The notes: generated by a model from the letters alone, not told the origin. DNA of 64,000 bases from Astrothelium macrocarpum (GCA_021030915.1 JAGEMR010000085.1:1-64000); one strand, 5' to 3'; counted from the stretch's first letter, positions 12,677-24,700 are shown. Numbers and translations: made by a program.

Positions 12677-13648
12677 AATTGGGATAATGATAAAAAAAAT
12701 GAGAATAATTTTTCAGATATCAATTATAATGATTTCAATACTGATATTAACGAGAAGGATATTCGTCAGATTCAACAGATTCTAGAAGAAGGAACGCGAA
12801 ATGTCATAATAATACCAGATTCAATTCCCCCTAAGATCCAATAATAATGGGATATGTTCAACAAAATTATCAGCGGCCTTTGGAATGTTAAAAAGAAGGA
12901 ATTCATTAAAAAGCAAAATGACGAAACCGACTAGGCCAAATCCGCCATTGAGAAAATCAATAAAAAAAAAGCGATATATCAAGAAAATAAAAATATTCCA
13001 AAAAAAGAGTGATATAAGGAGAGTGATTATCAGTATCCTTTGACCGACATCATCGCATATATAAAGATCATTTGTGAACGCGCGATCAATCTGCGTACAG
13101 CCGATCAAGGAGCGGCCCGCGAAATAGCTCTAAAGACTTTTGTAAATGAATGTCTTCTGTATCAACAGAAATTTTTAATAACAGATCTGCGTTGACAGGA
13201 TATCACTTCGAATAAATGGCAATTCTAATTCAATATGACTCTAAAAAAGAATGAAGAAGATCCTTCCAAATTTCTGGTACCGATCTCCAAATAAGCGGAG
13301 ATCATAGAGAAAATCATAGAACCTCTACAAGAAATTTTCGAATACATCCAAGATAAGACGTTGATCCGAAGAAAATGTGGAGAGATCGCCAATATCAGTT
13401 TATAACTAAAGGAATTCAACAAATAAAAATGGTATCAGTAAGATATATGCGTTCTTTTAATGAAAGGTTTTGAAAAAAAACTATTTTCCATATCATGGGA
13501 ATAAAATAAATAAATCTGCGTATAAATCTGGTACATGACTTTCAACCGGTATTTCAGCATGCTCCAGAACCGAGGCTTATATATAGAAAAGCTGCTCCCC
13601 AGAATTCGAAGCCAATGTTCATTTCAACCGCAACCCTCAAAATGTTGA
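12677..13648 (+). pseudogene. Decayed gene, first frame (exon 1)
   Basis: A plus-strand frame is readable for about 320 codons to TGA at 13646-13648, with transition-type stops only. The best-preserved part (about 13030-13400) is helical and well mixed: YPLTDIIAYIKIICERAINL, GAAREIALKTFVNECLLYQQ and LVPISK-stop-AEIIEKIIEPL. At about 13600 protein character moves to another plus frame (13615-14514), so I infer an intron or a frameshift joining the two. The short plus-strand pattern of helices followed by an acidic linker could suit a Gag-like or regulatory protein, but I recognise no family. Minus frames at 12821-13108 and 13225-13422 are shadows. Confidence 0.5.
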
Positions 13649-14514
13649 ACGCAGAAGATAAACCCTCTATTAAATTTTTGGAAGCCAAAGGCCCAGACTC
13701 AGAATCGGAAGGTTCGGACTCAGATCCAGATCCAGACCCAGATCCAGAATCTCGGGAGCTCAAAAATTTGAATTCACAACCCGCAAATACAAGGCCCCTG
13801 ACAGATTCAAGGCCTCAAAATTCAGGCCGAAAGAAAAATTCAAATCCGAATCCCAAAGAATCAGAATCAATTAAAATCGACATCAATAATCTTGTAAAAG
13901 AGATACCGGAATACGGATCTGATAAAATAACGGATTTTGGACGTGTCAAAGAAATACAGATATTTGGCGTCGAAAGGTCACATATTTTGGTCAATTATGG
14001 GACCGAAAAAATATCTATATATAAATGGATATATGGTTCAGCAATTGATAAATATATCGTAAAGGAATTCTACGATAAAAAGGAAATTCTTCAAATCGAA
14101 AAGCCAATAATGGACGCGAAAAAACGCAGAATAATTCACGTAAAGGATTATACTGATATTATAATGCATGATTGGATCAGAACGGATCGGAAACCGATCT
14201 CGACCGTCTTGATCTCCTAAAAAGCCAATACTAATAACCCTTTCTATCAAATAATTTTATTATAAGAATGGGTGATTCGGTCTTATTTTGTAGAATTCGC
14301 TGATCTGGGTAAAGTCATTCGTGAAATCAATAGATTTTTTAAAAGATATAAAAAATTGAATAAGGCGTTGGCCGTAATAAGATCGAAAGATATATATCCA
14401 GATATAAAGAAACCTTTAATAATGATAGATCAAAAAGAAATTCTTTGATTATTTCAATTGGATAATGATTACGATGATGACGAAAAAGAAAATGATATTA
14501 ATGATGAATTGTAA
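13615..14514 (+). pseudogene. Decayed gene, second frame with Asp-Pro repeats
   Basis: This 300-codon plus frame is open for 201 codons and has three transition-type stops before TAA at 14512-14514. It begins in an acidic linker with a microsatellite-encoded run of Asp-Pro (SDSDPDPDPDPES at about 13710-13755), continues through a Ser/Pro/Asn-rich disordered part, and then a folded-looking segment (GRVKEIQIFGVERSHILVNY, KYIVKEFYDKKEILQIEKP). The end is Asp/Glu-rich. The middle segment faintly suggests a small beta-barrel such as a chromo-like domain, but that is speculation. It probably continues the frame ending at 13648. The minus frames at 13554-13763 and 14038-14250 are antisense shadows. 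Confidence 0.5.
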
Positions 14515-15787
14515 AATATCTATAATGGATATGAATTATTTTAGAAGATTTTTATTATTATCAATATCGGTTGAATAATTGATGTTATTTATTTAATATC
14601 AATGTATTGGTGTTAAATTGGATATGAAGTGTCAGAATACTGCTATAGATGGTCAGAAGTGAATTGAATACTCGCACGAAATGCTCGGTATTTACGTGAA
14701 TCTATTCAGCAGCAGTAGCAGCAGTAGTCCGGCTAATCTTCGGAAATCAGAACTAATTCCGATTTCGATCTTATCTAATTCTTATTTTATTCAATTCGAG
14801 AATTATTTTAATTCATGATATTATCTGTTTCTTTTATGAATCAGCTTTTATAATGCTATTTCATATTTAATAATAAAAAGGCGGTTCGTCTGGTTTGATT
14901 CGGAATTTTGTAATTCTAGATTTATTTAATCATTTTTATTCGGATTCGTTCTGATTTAATCGATTTGGGTTATTCTGATAATTCGCTGACTATTCGTAAA
15001 ATTCTGACGGCTGATTAATTATATTAGATGATTATGGGGGTTCTGGCAGCTGAATAGCTATTTATGGCAATTTTCAGATATTCTGCTTATTATTCGTTAG
15101 TCTGAACATATTCATTATTGAATCTAATGTCTGTCCCTGCGTAACGAAAAACCCGCCGTACCAAAAGATTCAGACGGTATTTTAATTTTATTCAACCCAT
15201 ATTCCGTCCAATCTTTTAAATAAAATTCAATTCTTTTTTAATATTTTATTATAATTATTTCATTCTTTGATTATCATATCCGATCTGAATATTATAATTC
15301 CATTTTTGCCGTTTTAATTATCCAAAAAATGCCTTCTTTTCTTAATATAATAATAATCCCTTAATATAACATCTTTTTCAGATTTTAATTTCTTTAAATA
15401 ATCATAAATATAACTGATTTTAATTTCAAAATCGAAATATGATATTAAAAAATCATTTATAGATTTACGTCCTTTAATACGTAAAGATTAATATTAAATA
15501 ATAATAAGAATCGGTATTTATAATTAGAACCGCGACCGATCCCGATTAACGAATAATATCTTATAATTTTGGTATTATAAAATATCGAATTATCATAATT
15601 ATGATTTTATGATTTTGATTTGATTTTTGATTTGATTTTTCTTCTATTCCCTTTCAGGCCTAATATTCAGGCCTATATGGGGATCTAACTGACTAATCTA
15701 ATATATATTTTATAATTTTTGATACCTTTTTATTTATCTAAATTATAACCAAACTGATAATATAAATTATTTCTTTTCTGATCTGAA
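14515..15787. other. Gene-less stretch between ghost gene and LINE
   Basis: Includes a less mutated patch (14620-14830) with a CAGCAG-type triplet run at about 14707 and a TTCCGATTTCGATCTTATCT segment. A related segment occurs at about 26150-26240 (see findings). From 15180 it is AT-rich up to the LINE 3' end. No coding frame. Confidence 0.4.
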
Positions 15788-15811
15788 TTCTAGAGTGTGT
15801 TCTAGAGTGAT
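15788..15811 (-). repeat. 12-base tandem repeat at the LINE 3' terminus
   Basis: TTCTAGAGTG begins at 15788 and again at 15800, giving a two-copy 12-base tandem just beyond the ORF2 stop region. Short tandem repeats instead of a poly(A) tail are known at the 3' ends of several LINE families. This marks the probable terminus. Confidence 0.45.
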
Positions 15812-15883
15812 GCCAATCTTATTGAAGGCCTGACATCCTGTTTGCCGTTCAGAGATTATTTCCATAATTTATTTCTTTCCTTA

Positions 15884-18800
15884 TTACTCTTTCGTACTCC
15901 GTAAATGTCTGATTTGGATTGTAAAAGAAAGTGCTTTTTTGATAATTTGTTTATCTGGCTTCCAACTTGCCAAAGGCCCATCTAGTGCCTCTGACGTATA
16001 TGCTCCCAGCATTACTGCTATATGTGGTATTTGCCTATTATTTGGCCATATGTTTTTGCGCTTTTTTGCCCACTGAGGGTAATGTTGAAGAAAATGTTCG
16101 ACTGTCTTTAACTCGCCACATTCGCATAAGTTGTTCTCAGTTCTGTTGATTTTGTGTAAATAACTATTTAACCTGCAGTATTCTGATCGCAACTGAGCTA
16201 AAAATGAGACTTTTTCCTTATTCAGCTCGTCGTATATCCTCCTAATATGTTTGCCTGGAATAGCCGCGTCCCGTATATACAGATTCCTATTATTTATATC
16301 CCTCTAAAATTATGTGTGCTTATTCTTTTGGAAATTTAGACAGTCTTTTTGAATTGAGTTTGTTCTTATTATTGTGCTTATTGGGCTGCGGCCTTTCTCT
16401 ATTGCTGCTTTTGCTAGCCTATGTGTTTTTTCGTTTCCTTCGCAATTTGTATGTGCCGGGATCTAATGAAATTGAACCGGAATTTCTTTTCATTCAACTT
16501 CTCTGAATAAATTATACATATTCTGAAATAGTTCATATTTTTTGAAAGGCCTTTGGATCATACGGAGCGCTTTTTTGCTGTCTGAAACGATTTATATTGT
16601 ATTAAACCTTTTTTGTAAATTTGGGATTTTAAAAACTGCTGTATCAAGGGCCTCTTTAATAGTTTCTAATTCGACTTCTGTTGATGTTGGTTGGCTGCCT
16701 CGGTCCATTATGAAGGATCTGTGGAATCCGTAAAAATAAGGCGCATAAAAGTTCAGTCCCGTTAGACCATTTCTGACCGACCCATTTGTGAAAAACGTTC
16801 TTGTATAATGTTGAACTGTGTGTAAAACGTTGAGAGATACTGTGGCTGTTGTTTGCCATGGAGGCTTGTTGAAAGCTGGAATTGTTTCAAGATTTTCTAT
16901 CTATAGTGGCTGACACAAATTTGCTATCATTTCTAGTGATGATTGAAATCTTTTATTCTGGTTTAATCTTTTAAAAAGTTTCCAACAAATATGGCTTTTT
17001 GGGCGTATGTGTAATTTGATCCAAAAGCGTCTGATGCTTTCTAATAGGCGGTCTTGAACCAGATCTAGCCCTGCTTTGATTGTGGCTATGTGGTACGCAG
17101 TTATTCGGAACATTCCTGTGATTACTAGCGTTTCTAGTTTTGTTATTCTCTCAATTCTACGCTGCACCGTTCCGGCGGATCCAGGGTACCAAATAGGGGC
17201 TCCATAGTCCGTATTTGGTACTACAGTAGCTTTGAATAATTATCGAATTATTTTTGATTGAAACCCTTAAAACCGTTTTAATACCAATGCTGATTTTTCA
17301 CCTCTTTTAGCCGCTTTTATTGTATGGATTCGAAAATTTAATTTTTGATCAAAGATAACACCAAATAATTTGACCTCTATTGATGGCTGAATTTCTGTAT
17401 CCATTATTTTGAATGTGGTATTTGAATTTGTATGTTTTATATTTCTTGAAAAATGAATAAACTGTGTTTTTTCTGGTTCAAATGTAATCCCGCTATCATT
17501 TGCCCATTGTTCCACTTTTGGAAGAATAGTGGTTTGAATTTGGTACAGATTTTCTTCTTCTGTTTTGCCGACTACCCATATGTTGAAATCGTCTATAAAG
17601 GCAAACGAGCCATTGTTATTTGATATCCGTTTGGCTACCAAATTGGTATTGTAGAATAAAAATAAAAACGGTGATAATGGAGACCCCTGTGGAAGGCCTG
17701 CGTGAGTGATCTTTTGAATATCTGACTCCTTTCCGTTGACTATAATGGATGCTTTTCTGTTAAGACAGAAGTTAAGCACCCATTGGATTAATACCTCTGG
17801 AACACGCCTTTGTCGAAGTCTTAGGGCTAATACTTGAGGATTTACCCCATTGTAGGCTTCTTTAACGTCGAAACTCACTAACGATAGCGTCTTTTTGTAT
17901 TTCCAGGTTTGATGAATTTGCTCTGTGAGATATTGGAGAGCGTCGATTGTGGATCTTTGTTTTCTGGCTCCGAAATGTGCTTTAGGAAGTAGGTTGTGTG
18001 TTTCATCTAGATAGGACAATCGTTCAGCTAGGACTGCCTCTAAAAGCTTTCCTAATGTAGACAGTAATGAAATCGGGCGATATGCTTTAGGTTATTGGTA
18101 GTCTGGTTTGTTCGGCTTTCGTAGTGGGACAATTCGAGCTGTTTTCCACTGTTGTGGGAGATGCCCAGCCTGTAATGATGTTTTGAAGAGCTGGAATACC
18201 TTATCTCCTATTACTGGCCAAAACTTTTGCCATACCACCGTCGGTAGCCCATCTGTTCCCGCTGCCTTAAAGGGTTTTACTTTCAATAATACCTCGTGAA
18301 TTTCTTTTTTTGTTAATTCTGTCCACTGGAGCTGATTAGGATTGTGTTCCACTTTTATTTGATTCACATCTGCTGTCTGGCTGAAGAATTGGGATAATAA
18401 GGCTGTGGAGATTTCTTTGTCTGTGGTTGCCATCCCTTGTTCTGTGCAAAGTGCTGGTATAGCTCCAAATTGACTTTGTTCTTATGGGTGAAGATATTTG
18501 ACACTTTTCCAGATGTTATCTGTGTTATCTAAGAACTCGTGCCAATATGTACGTCTTTGTCTTCGTGCTGTGTCGTGGAACAGCTTTCGAACCTCTTTTG
18601 CCTTTTGTTCTAAGTGATCGTCTCTATGGCCGTAGTTCCGGAGTGCTTTAACCTCATTTCTAGCTTTGGTGTAGGCTTGACGGAGTAGGGTGAGGTTAAA
18701 TGTCCACCACCTTTTCCTGTACGGTGAGGGTTTTGAAATTGGCGTGTGGTGCTGTATGGCTTTGCTCACTATGCTGGTAAGCTGTTGAGCTAGGTTGTCA

Positions 18801-19645
18801 ATGTTTTCCAGTTGTAGTGTTGAAAAGTTCATTTCGTCTATTATATAGATTGCCGCCGAGACCTCTTCTCGCACTTTTTCCCAGTTGGTCTGTCGAGTCA
18901 ACGGTTTTGCTTCGAAGGTGGGTTCGTATGTGTCCAAATTGAAGTTTATTTCGATTGACTCATGGTCTTGCCCATAGGCTGTTGGCCAGGTGTCACATTT
19001 GGTAAGGTCTTGGCATAACCCCGCTGAAGCTAACGAGAGGTCGATTGTTGAATCTGATTCATGTGTGGGCGTGCCTCTCGAAAGGAGCAGCTGTAAACTG
19101 TGTTCTCCCATAAATTGTAGAATGTCTGTTCCTTGATCTTGCTGTACTGTATCCCCACCCCAAAACTGGTCGTGTCGATTGAAGTCCCCAATTATCAGGA
19201 ATTCGTGTATTGGATACTGTAATCTTGTTTTTTCAATTGTCTGAAAGGTTGTGTTCAATATATTTGTATCTACCGCTAATGTGCCATTAGCTGGTGGAAT
19301 ATAGACAGAAAACACAAATAGTATTTGATTTTCGAACTGAATTTCAATTGTTATAATGTCTGATGATGGTATTTGGATCTGGTGGGCCTGGATTTTTCGG
19401 TTGGCATAGATCAAGGTTCTAAATGGGTATCTGCTGTCTTTGGTTTCTGTAGGCTGGAATTGGATCCAGTTTGAATGCGCTTGTGGGGCTGCGATAGCTT
19501 GTCATTCTGAGGTCCAGAAGCAAGACGGTTCTTGCAGTAAAAATAAACCAAAATCTCTAAGATCTGTGTCATTTAATATAACGTGTTGAGTTTCTGGCAT
19601 TTTCTGTATATTGGTCTGCAGAATTTGTAGTTTTTTACTGCTCAT
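15884..19645 (-). pseudogene. LINE ORF2: endonuclease, reverse transcriptase, RNase H
   Basis: The ATG at 19645 overlaps the ORF1 stop by 11 bases (ATGAGCAGTAA). One frame runs 1,254 codons to 15884 with about 11 internal stops, mainly CAA-to-TAA. Order: an EEP endonuclease (GDFNRHDQFWGG, TIDLSLAS, GQDHESI), needed to nick target DNA; reverse transcriptase (YRPISLLSTLGKLLE, GLPQGSPLSPF, FIDD catalytic box); RNase H (FTNGS, where the first catalytic Asp has become Asn; a later SDS; WIPAHTN-type end with W as TAG); and a terminal CxC...H motif, CECGELKTVEHFLQHYPQW, in which the last Cys of the usual pattern is Tyr. All changes are C-to-T/G-to-A. The spacing is normal for Tad elements, so only point mutations disable it. 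It is split into several apparent frames, for example 18482-19414, 18092-18433, 17267-18019 and 15884-16192. Confidence 0.9.
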
Positions 19646-20861
19646 GAGCATAGTGTCTTTGGGATAGCCTAGCTCGAATTGGGCAGCTTATGGTTTGTGC
19701 ATGGTGATCTCCAAGGCAGTTTATGCATTGAGCCGCCGCTGTACAGTTTCTAATATCGTGTCCCTCTTTTGAACAGTTAAAACACCTTTCTTGGTTTTTA
19801 CAATTTCTAGCTATGTGGTTGAACTCGCCACACTTTTTATACTGTACTGTATGGGATTCGTGGAATTCGCCAACGTAGGCTAATTGGCCTTGTATAGATA
19901 TATAGCCTTTGGCTAAGAGGGCACTCTTTTCCTCTTGTGTAGAGCATACTAGCAGTAGCTGTACAGTTCGCCTTTCAGATGGCTGGCTGAGACAACGAAT
20001 AGTTTGAACAGCTAAACTGTTCTCCTCATTAAGCTGGCCGTAAAGCTGTTCAGGCATTTTCTCTCCCTTGCCTGAATTCCCTATCTTGAATTTATCCACT
20101 CCTGAGAACTTCACCTTAAAGCGTTCTTGTGTGATAGGTTTTGCTTTATCAAACTCACGTTCCAGGATGTTCCTCCATGGTTCTTTCTTTTTGACTGCTT
20201 GTGCTATCTGTTCGTTATCGAATACGAATTGGACACGTTCCTTTCCTTTGAATACCACTGCCGTACATTTGGCATTTTCGAGGCCTTGTGTTGCTTGCAT
20301 AGCTTTGTTCATTATCTCCTGAAGTTCTCTTGCTTCTTCTGTGACTATGATTGTGTCTTATAGGTTGAGCTCTATGCTTGGAAGTCGGTGAAAGCCTCGG
20401 GCTGCTTCTCGGGTGCTGCTCGGATTCGAAATAGAGCGAAGATTTGGGCTTGAGTCCGGTGGTGTAACAGCAATTAAGGGAGATAGCATTTTCGGACTTG
20501 AGGCTGCTGAAGCATATGATCGACACAGAGATAGTTGTGTCTCTGACAGCGCTTTTTCTAAACCGTTTATCGTCTTTTGAAGATCTGCTATTGTGGTTGC
20601 CATCTGATTTACTTGCTCTGAAAGCTTGTTGTTTTCCTCTTTGTGCTCTTTTACGTATTGTAAGATCTGAGCCAGCTGCTCACTGGCGTGTGTTTGGTTT
20701 GCCATCTCTTGCTCCAGAAGAATTTGTTCGTTGGCCGTGTTTTCGCGTACTTTTGTAGATGGTTTGGCGATACGTTGGGATTTTGTAGTCCCAGCTCGTT
20801 GGGACATGGAGCCTATGGACTCGTTACTGATTCTCGCGCGTCTGCGTTTTCCAAGCCCCAT
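19635..20861 (-). pseudogene. LINE ORF1: Gag-like nucleic-acid-binding protein
   Basis: A 408-codon frame from ATG 20861 to TAA 19635, broken by a single TAA at 20358-20360 (CAA-to-TAA), which makes it look like two genes (20358-20861 and 19635-20312). The N-terminal part is basic, then a long coiled coil (about residues 45-120; leucine/glutamine/glutamate-rich with heptad spacing). The C-terminal third has three Cys/His zinc knuckles: YKKCGEFNHIARNC, CFNCSKEGHDIRNC and CINCLGDHHAQTISC. In the first knuckle the leading Cys is Tyr (TGT-to-TAT), a RIP-type change. The protein would coat element RNA. It is followed directly by ORF2 with an 11-base overlap, suggesting termination-reinitiation. 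Confidence 0.88.
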
Positions 20862-20889
20862 GCACGCGTTCCTCCCAATAGTCGTCCCC

Positions 20890-21573
20890 TAATAATAGAG
20901 AGAGTACGGCTCTCCCCAATATAGAGGGAATGTAGTTGTATGTTTATGTGAGAGCACGCTCATGTGCCGGGCGCGTTTTTCTGCCTTCTGCAGGCGTCAG
21001 GCCTGTGAAGCTTCCAATAGGTCAGATCGATCGAGTTTTCCTATGTGATCCGCTTCGCTGAGGCTAAAATTGCTGTACTTTCTAGGTAGCAGGCCTCCAA
21101 ATCGATTGCTGATAGAGAGAGTACGACCCATAGACTTGGGAGAGAGAGAGTTCAGAGGTCTATAGTACGAACGCGGCTCCCTCCCCTCTCCGAGTGATCC
21201 TTGAATGGTAGAGGGAGTACGACTGCGTGCTCGTACGTGGCCGCGCTCACGTGCCGGGCGCGTTTCCTGCTTCCTGCAGGTGTCAGGCTGGTGAGACTTC
21301 CAATAGGTCAAAAGAATCCTGTATGATCCGTTCCGCTGAGGCTAAAATTGTTGTGCGTCCGCATCAGTAGCGAATGTAGCTCCTCCAATGATAGAGAGAA
21401 TACGACCGTTTGCTCGTATGTGGCCGCGCTCACGTGCCGGGCGCGTTTTCTGCTTCCTACAGGCAACAGGCTGGTGGGACTTCCAATAGGTCGAGTTAAT
21501 CCTGTGTAATCCGCTCCGCTGAGGCTAAAATTGCTGTGCTCTCGCGTCGTCCCCTCGGTAAGAAAGCTATCTC
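20890..21573 (-). repeat. Tandem promoter-like monomers at the LINE 5' end
   Basis: Three tandem copies of a unit are recognisable by CTCACGTGCCGGGCGCGTTT (20959 with one change, 21246, 21429) and GCTGAGGCTAAAATTG (about 21057, 21335, 21519), together with a CTTCCAATAGGTC box between them. The outer spacing is 183 bases; the inner spacing is 287 because about 100 extra bases (21106-21208) lie between the first and second copies. Each unit also has a TAGAGGGAGTACGAC-like start. Repeated 5' monomers are known as promoter units in some animal L1 families; here they would drive minus-strand transcription. The promoter role is inferred. Confidence 0.75.
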
Positions 21574-21613
21574 CTGTGGCTTTATGAGCAAGGCGTTCCA
21601 GTCGGTATGGCAT

Positions 21614-21783
21614 CAGTGGTCACATGAATTCTTATGAAAGCATCATGAAAATCGTCATGCTATATCACGTCACACGATACGGACTTCATAATTATTTAGT
21701 ATTGGAAATGACATCTACTAATTAACCTTTGAATGATGACTGAAGCAGTTTTGAAATGGAGAATATTCTAGAATTATAAAGTT
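21614..21783. other. Spacer between the LINE 5' end and the NLR 3' end
   Basis: About 170 bases of mixed composition with no frame. The LINE therefore inserted just downstream of the NLR stop codon. Confidence 0.5.
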
Positions 21784-24700
21784 TTATAAAAGGGACTCCG
21801 GAGAATGGAATGGCGGGTGGGAAGACACTGCAGAGGGTGAGAAGGTCACAAACTGTAGCAGCTGCATCACGGCCTCGTGTCCTCCCTCGGCGGCCCACGA
21901 TAGCGGTGTCCGATCGTACCTATCCTTCATATCGACGTCGACTTTTTCTGTGGCGAGCAGCTACCGCACCACGGCCTCGTGCCCTCTCTCGGCGGCCCAC
22001 GATAGCGGTGTCCGACCGTACCTATCCTTCGCATCGACGTCGACCTTCTCTGTGGCGAGCAGCTGCCGCACCACGGCCTCGTGCCCTCCCTCGGCGGCCT
22101 GCCATAGCGGTGTCCGACCGTCCTCATCCTTCGCATCGACGTCGACCTTTTTTGTGGCGAGCAGCTGCCGTATCACGGCCTCGTGCCCTCCCCAGGCGGC
22201 CCACCACAGCGGTGTCCGACCGTACCCGTCCTTCGCATCGATATTAATACTACTTCTGAATTCCTATTCCAATATCATCTGAATTATATAATTTAGTCCA
22301 TATCTCACGGCCAGATATAGCCCATTTAATCGGCCTGGAAAATGTAAATTATAATTCGAATATCTATAAATCGATATTGAGACTGTTTAAATCACTGCAC
22401 TAATCAGTATAATATTATAAAGAAAGGTCAAAATCAATTCAGAGGCATTTTTAGGATATCATAACGGTCGTATATATTCATTCCAGTAATAGGCGGAATA
22501 ATCGAAAAACGGATTATCGATTAATTTTTATTCAAAAATTTCATTATTCGTACAACTGCCATTTCTAAATGTATTGAACGAAAAATATATAAAATAGGCT
22601 ATTGTTATTTCTTTTTGAATATCAGAATTCTATTCTGACCGAACCTTTTCGAAATATTTTTGTATTATATAATATATGAGATGAATGATATTATTCTTTT
22701 TATTCATTATTATCAGCCCGCCATAAATGAAGATAATTCTATTTATATCGTCCAAATTTTTATAATCCAGAATACTGTCCTCTAATTCGATGGCAAATAT
22801 ATGATATAATTCATCTATAATAAAAAGTCTCTAAATATATATAATTCAAATTAGAATTTGTCTAATAAATTCATAATGATCAGATAATTATTCATTAATC
22901 CAATCTAATATATCTTTATATATATGATTGATTATTTTCGAATTCTTTTATAATTTTATAAATATTATTTATATTTTTTTTATTATTATTTAATTAAAAA
23001 GAGAATTGATATGAAAACGTGTTAATAGAAATTTAAAAATTATAAACGAAATTTTATCGCCGATATCAAATCTTCTAAGAATATTCATATATCGTCAATA
23101 GATTTAATGATCTTATTCTATACGTTATTTCTAAATTCTTTATTACGTTGGATACAATTTGATAGCCGGGATATTTGGCCGGTAATGAAACGTCTTATAT
23201 TTTCGTCATTTATTCGTACCTCCAGCTGAAGATCCAAATTAAAGAATTTCGTTATCTCAGAAAGATCTCGCGAAATCAATAACAATTACATATTATTTCC
23301 AATCTAAAATTTCCGCAATTTCTCAATAAATCGGTTCCGTTCCCCATTTCTATTCAAATATTCATCTAACACATTTATTATTATATAAATAATTGAATAA
23401 TTCAAATAAATTTTTTTAAAAATGTATATAAATTCATCAAATGATGATTTATTTTCATATTTGAAATGGCGATTATATAATTTAACCATTAGAATTATAA
23501 AATCCGGTCGGATTTATAAGAATTATTTTAATAGAATAATCAATAAATTATAAATATTTTAATCAAATTATATTTTATAATTATAGAATAAATAAAAAAT
23601 GCCAATATTATTATTAAGAATTGCGTTAAAAAAATAATTAATAATGACCGCCGTTATCATTATTTTACCCGTTTCTGATATATCGAAACAGAATAACGTC
23701 CTATTTGATTCTTATAACCAATTTTTAAATTTTAAAACATCCAAAAATCATTATATAATACCATTTTATTTCTGAAAAATGATATCGTATTATTCGGCGG
23801 AAAATTTGATTGGGAACAGTCATTTTAGAATTTTTTATAGATTTTCTTTCTCATATCTAGATTTTATCTGATGGATATTATTCTCTATTATTTAAAAGAT
23901 AGAATTATATAAAATCAGCTATTATGATCTAATTCAATTGCCAAATATCAATATATATCATTTGATTTCATCGATTGATATATGAAAGAAGAATTATCTG
24001 GTATATACCGCCGCTATTGTTATTGCAAATCCATATCATCCGTTATTCTTATACGAATCATAATAATCGGAGATACCGCGAATAATCATACAAAAGAAAT
24101 CAATCAAAATATCAGCCGTTTTTATCTTAAAATACAGAAATCCGTATGTTTTAATTAATTTATCTTTTAATTCAATATCTTTGATCACGAATTCTTCTAA
24201 TACGATCGTGCCTTTGTATATAATAATAAATGGTTCGTCATTATCATCATTTCCGTTAATCAGTCGTATAATGCGCTACAATGAATGATATCCATATTCG
24301 ATATAAAAAAATTCGGATTTTAAATATATATAATTTGCGTGATAAAAATAATTATTCGCAATATCAGAATATTTATATTTTCTGAATTCTCGGATATTTA
24401 TATCAATTCTTTTAAGATTGGTCTTGATTGGATTTATATATAATTTAATTTATTTCGTTACCAGATCTTATGCGGCATTGAGAAGTATTATTGGCGGTGG
24501 CACAAACGCCCCTATTCGCTTAAACTGGCCGGATCTGACTTTTCCGTGATTATATTGGATAGCACCAGAATACTCACCTATAGACTTATTCACGATGATA
24601 TCGCCGAACCGAATCATCCCATTATCAATTTTGACAGATATACCATCGCCAATACCGACAAATATTCCAAATCTGAGATTTGGAAACATCATCCTCATTT

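Larger units (their letters stand above)
15788..21613 (-). mobile_element. Tad-clade LINE retrotransposon, near full length
   Basis: A non-LTR retrotransposon on the minus strand with the complete layout of the fungal Tad clade: tandem 5' monomers (about 20890-21573), a Gag-like ORF1 with zinc knuckles, and an ORF2 with endonuclease, reverse transcriptase, RNase H and a C-terminal Cys/His motif. The 3' end carries a 12-base tandem (TTCTAGAGTG at 15788 and 15800), reminiscent of LINE tails made of short repeats. The 5' limit is inferred from where the monomer-type sequence stops. It is far less mutated than its surroundings but inactivated by roughly a dozen transition-type stops and several key-residue changes. 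I could not identify a target-site duplication. Confidence 0.9.

Noticed and set aside
13554..13763. Minus-strand frame rich in Ser-Gly-Ser-Glu
   Set aside because: Antisense of the Asp-Pro/Ser-Asp microsatellite in the plus-strand ghost gene.
20068..20924. Several plus-strand frames of 78-86 codons over the LINE ORF1
   Set aside because: ORF1 on the minus strand has coiled-coil and zinc-knuckle motifs; the plus frames are shadows in unbiased composition.
21810..22282. Two long plus-strand frames (145 and 110 codons) with Arg/Pro/Ser repeats
   Set aside because: Antisense or shifted readings of the 102-base ankyrin repeats, which read perfectly on the minus strand.
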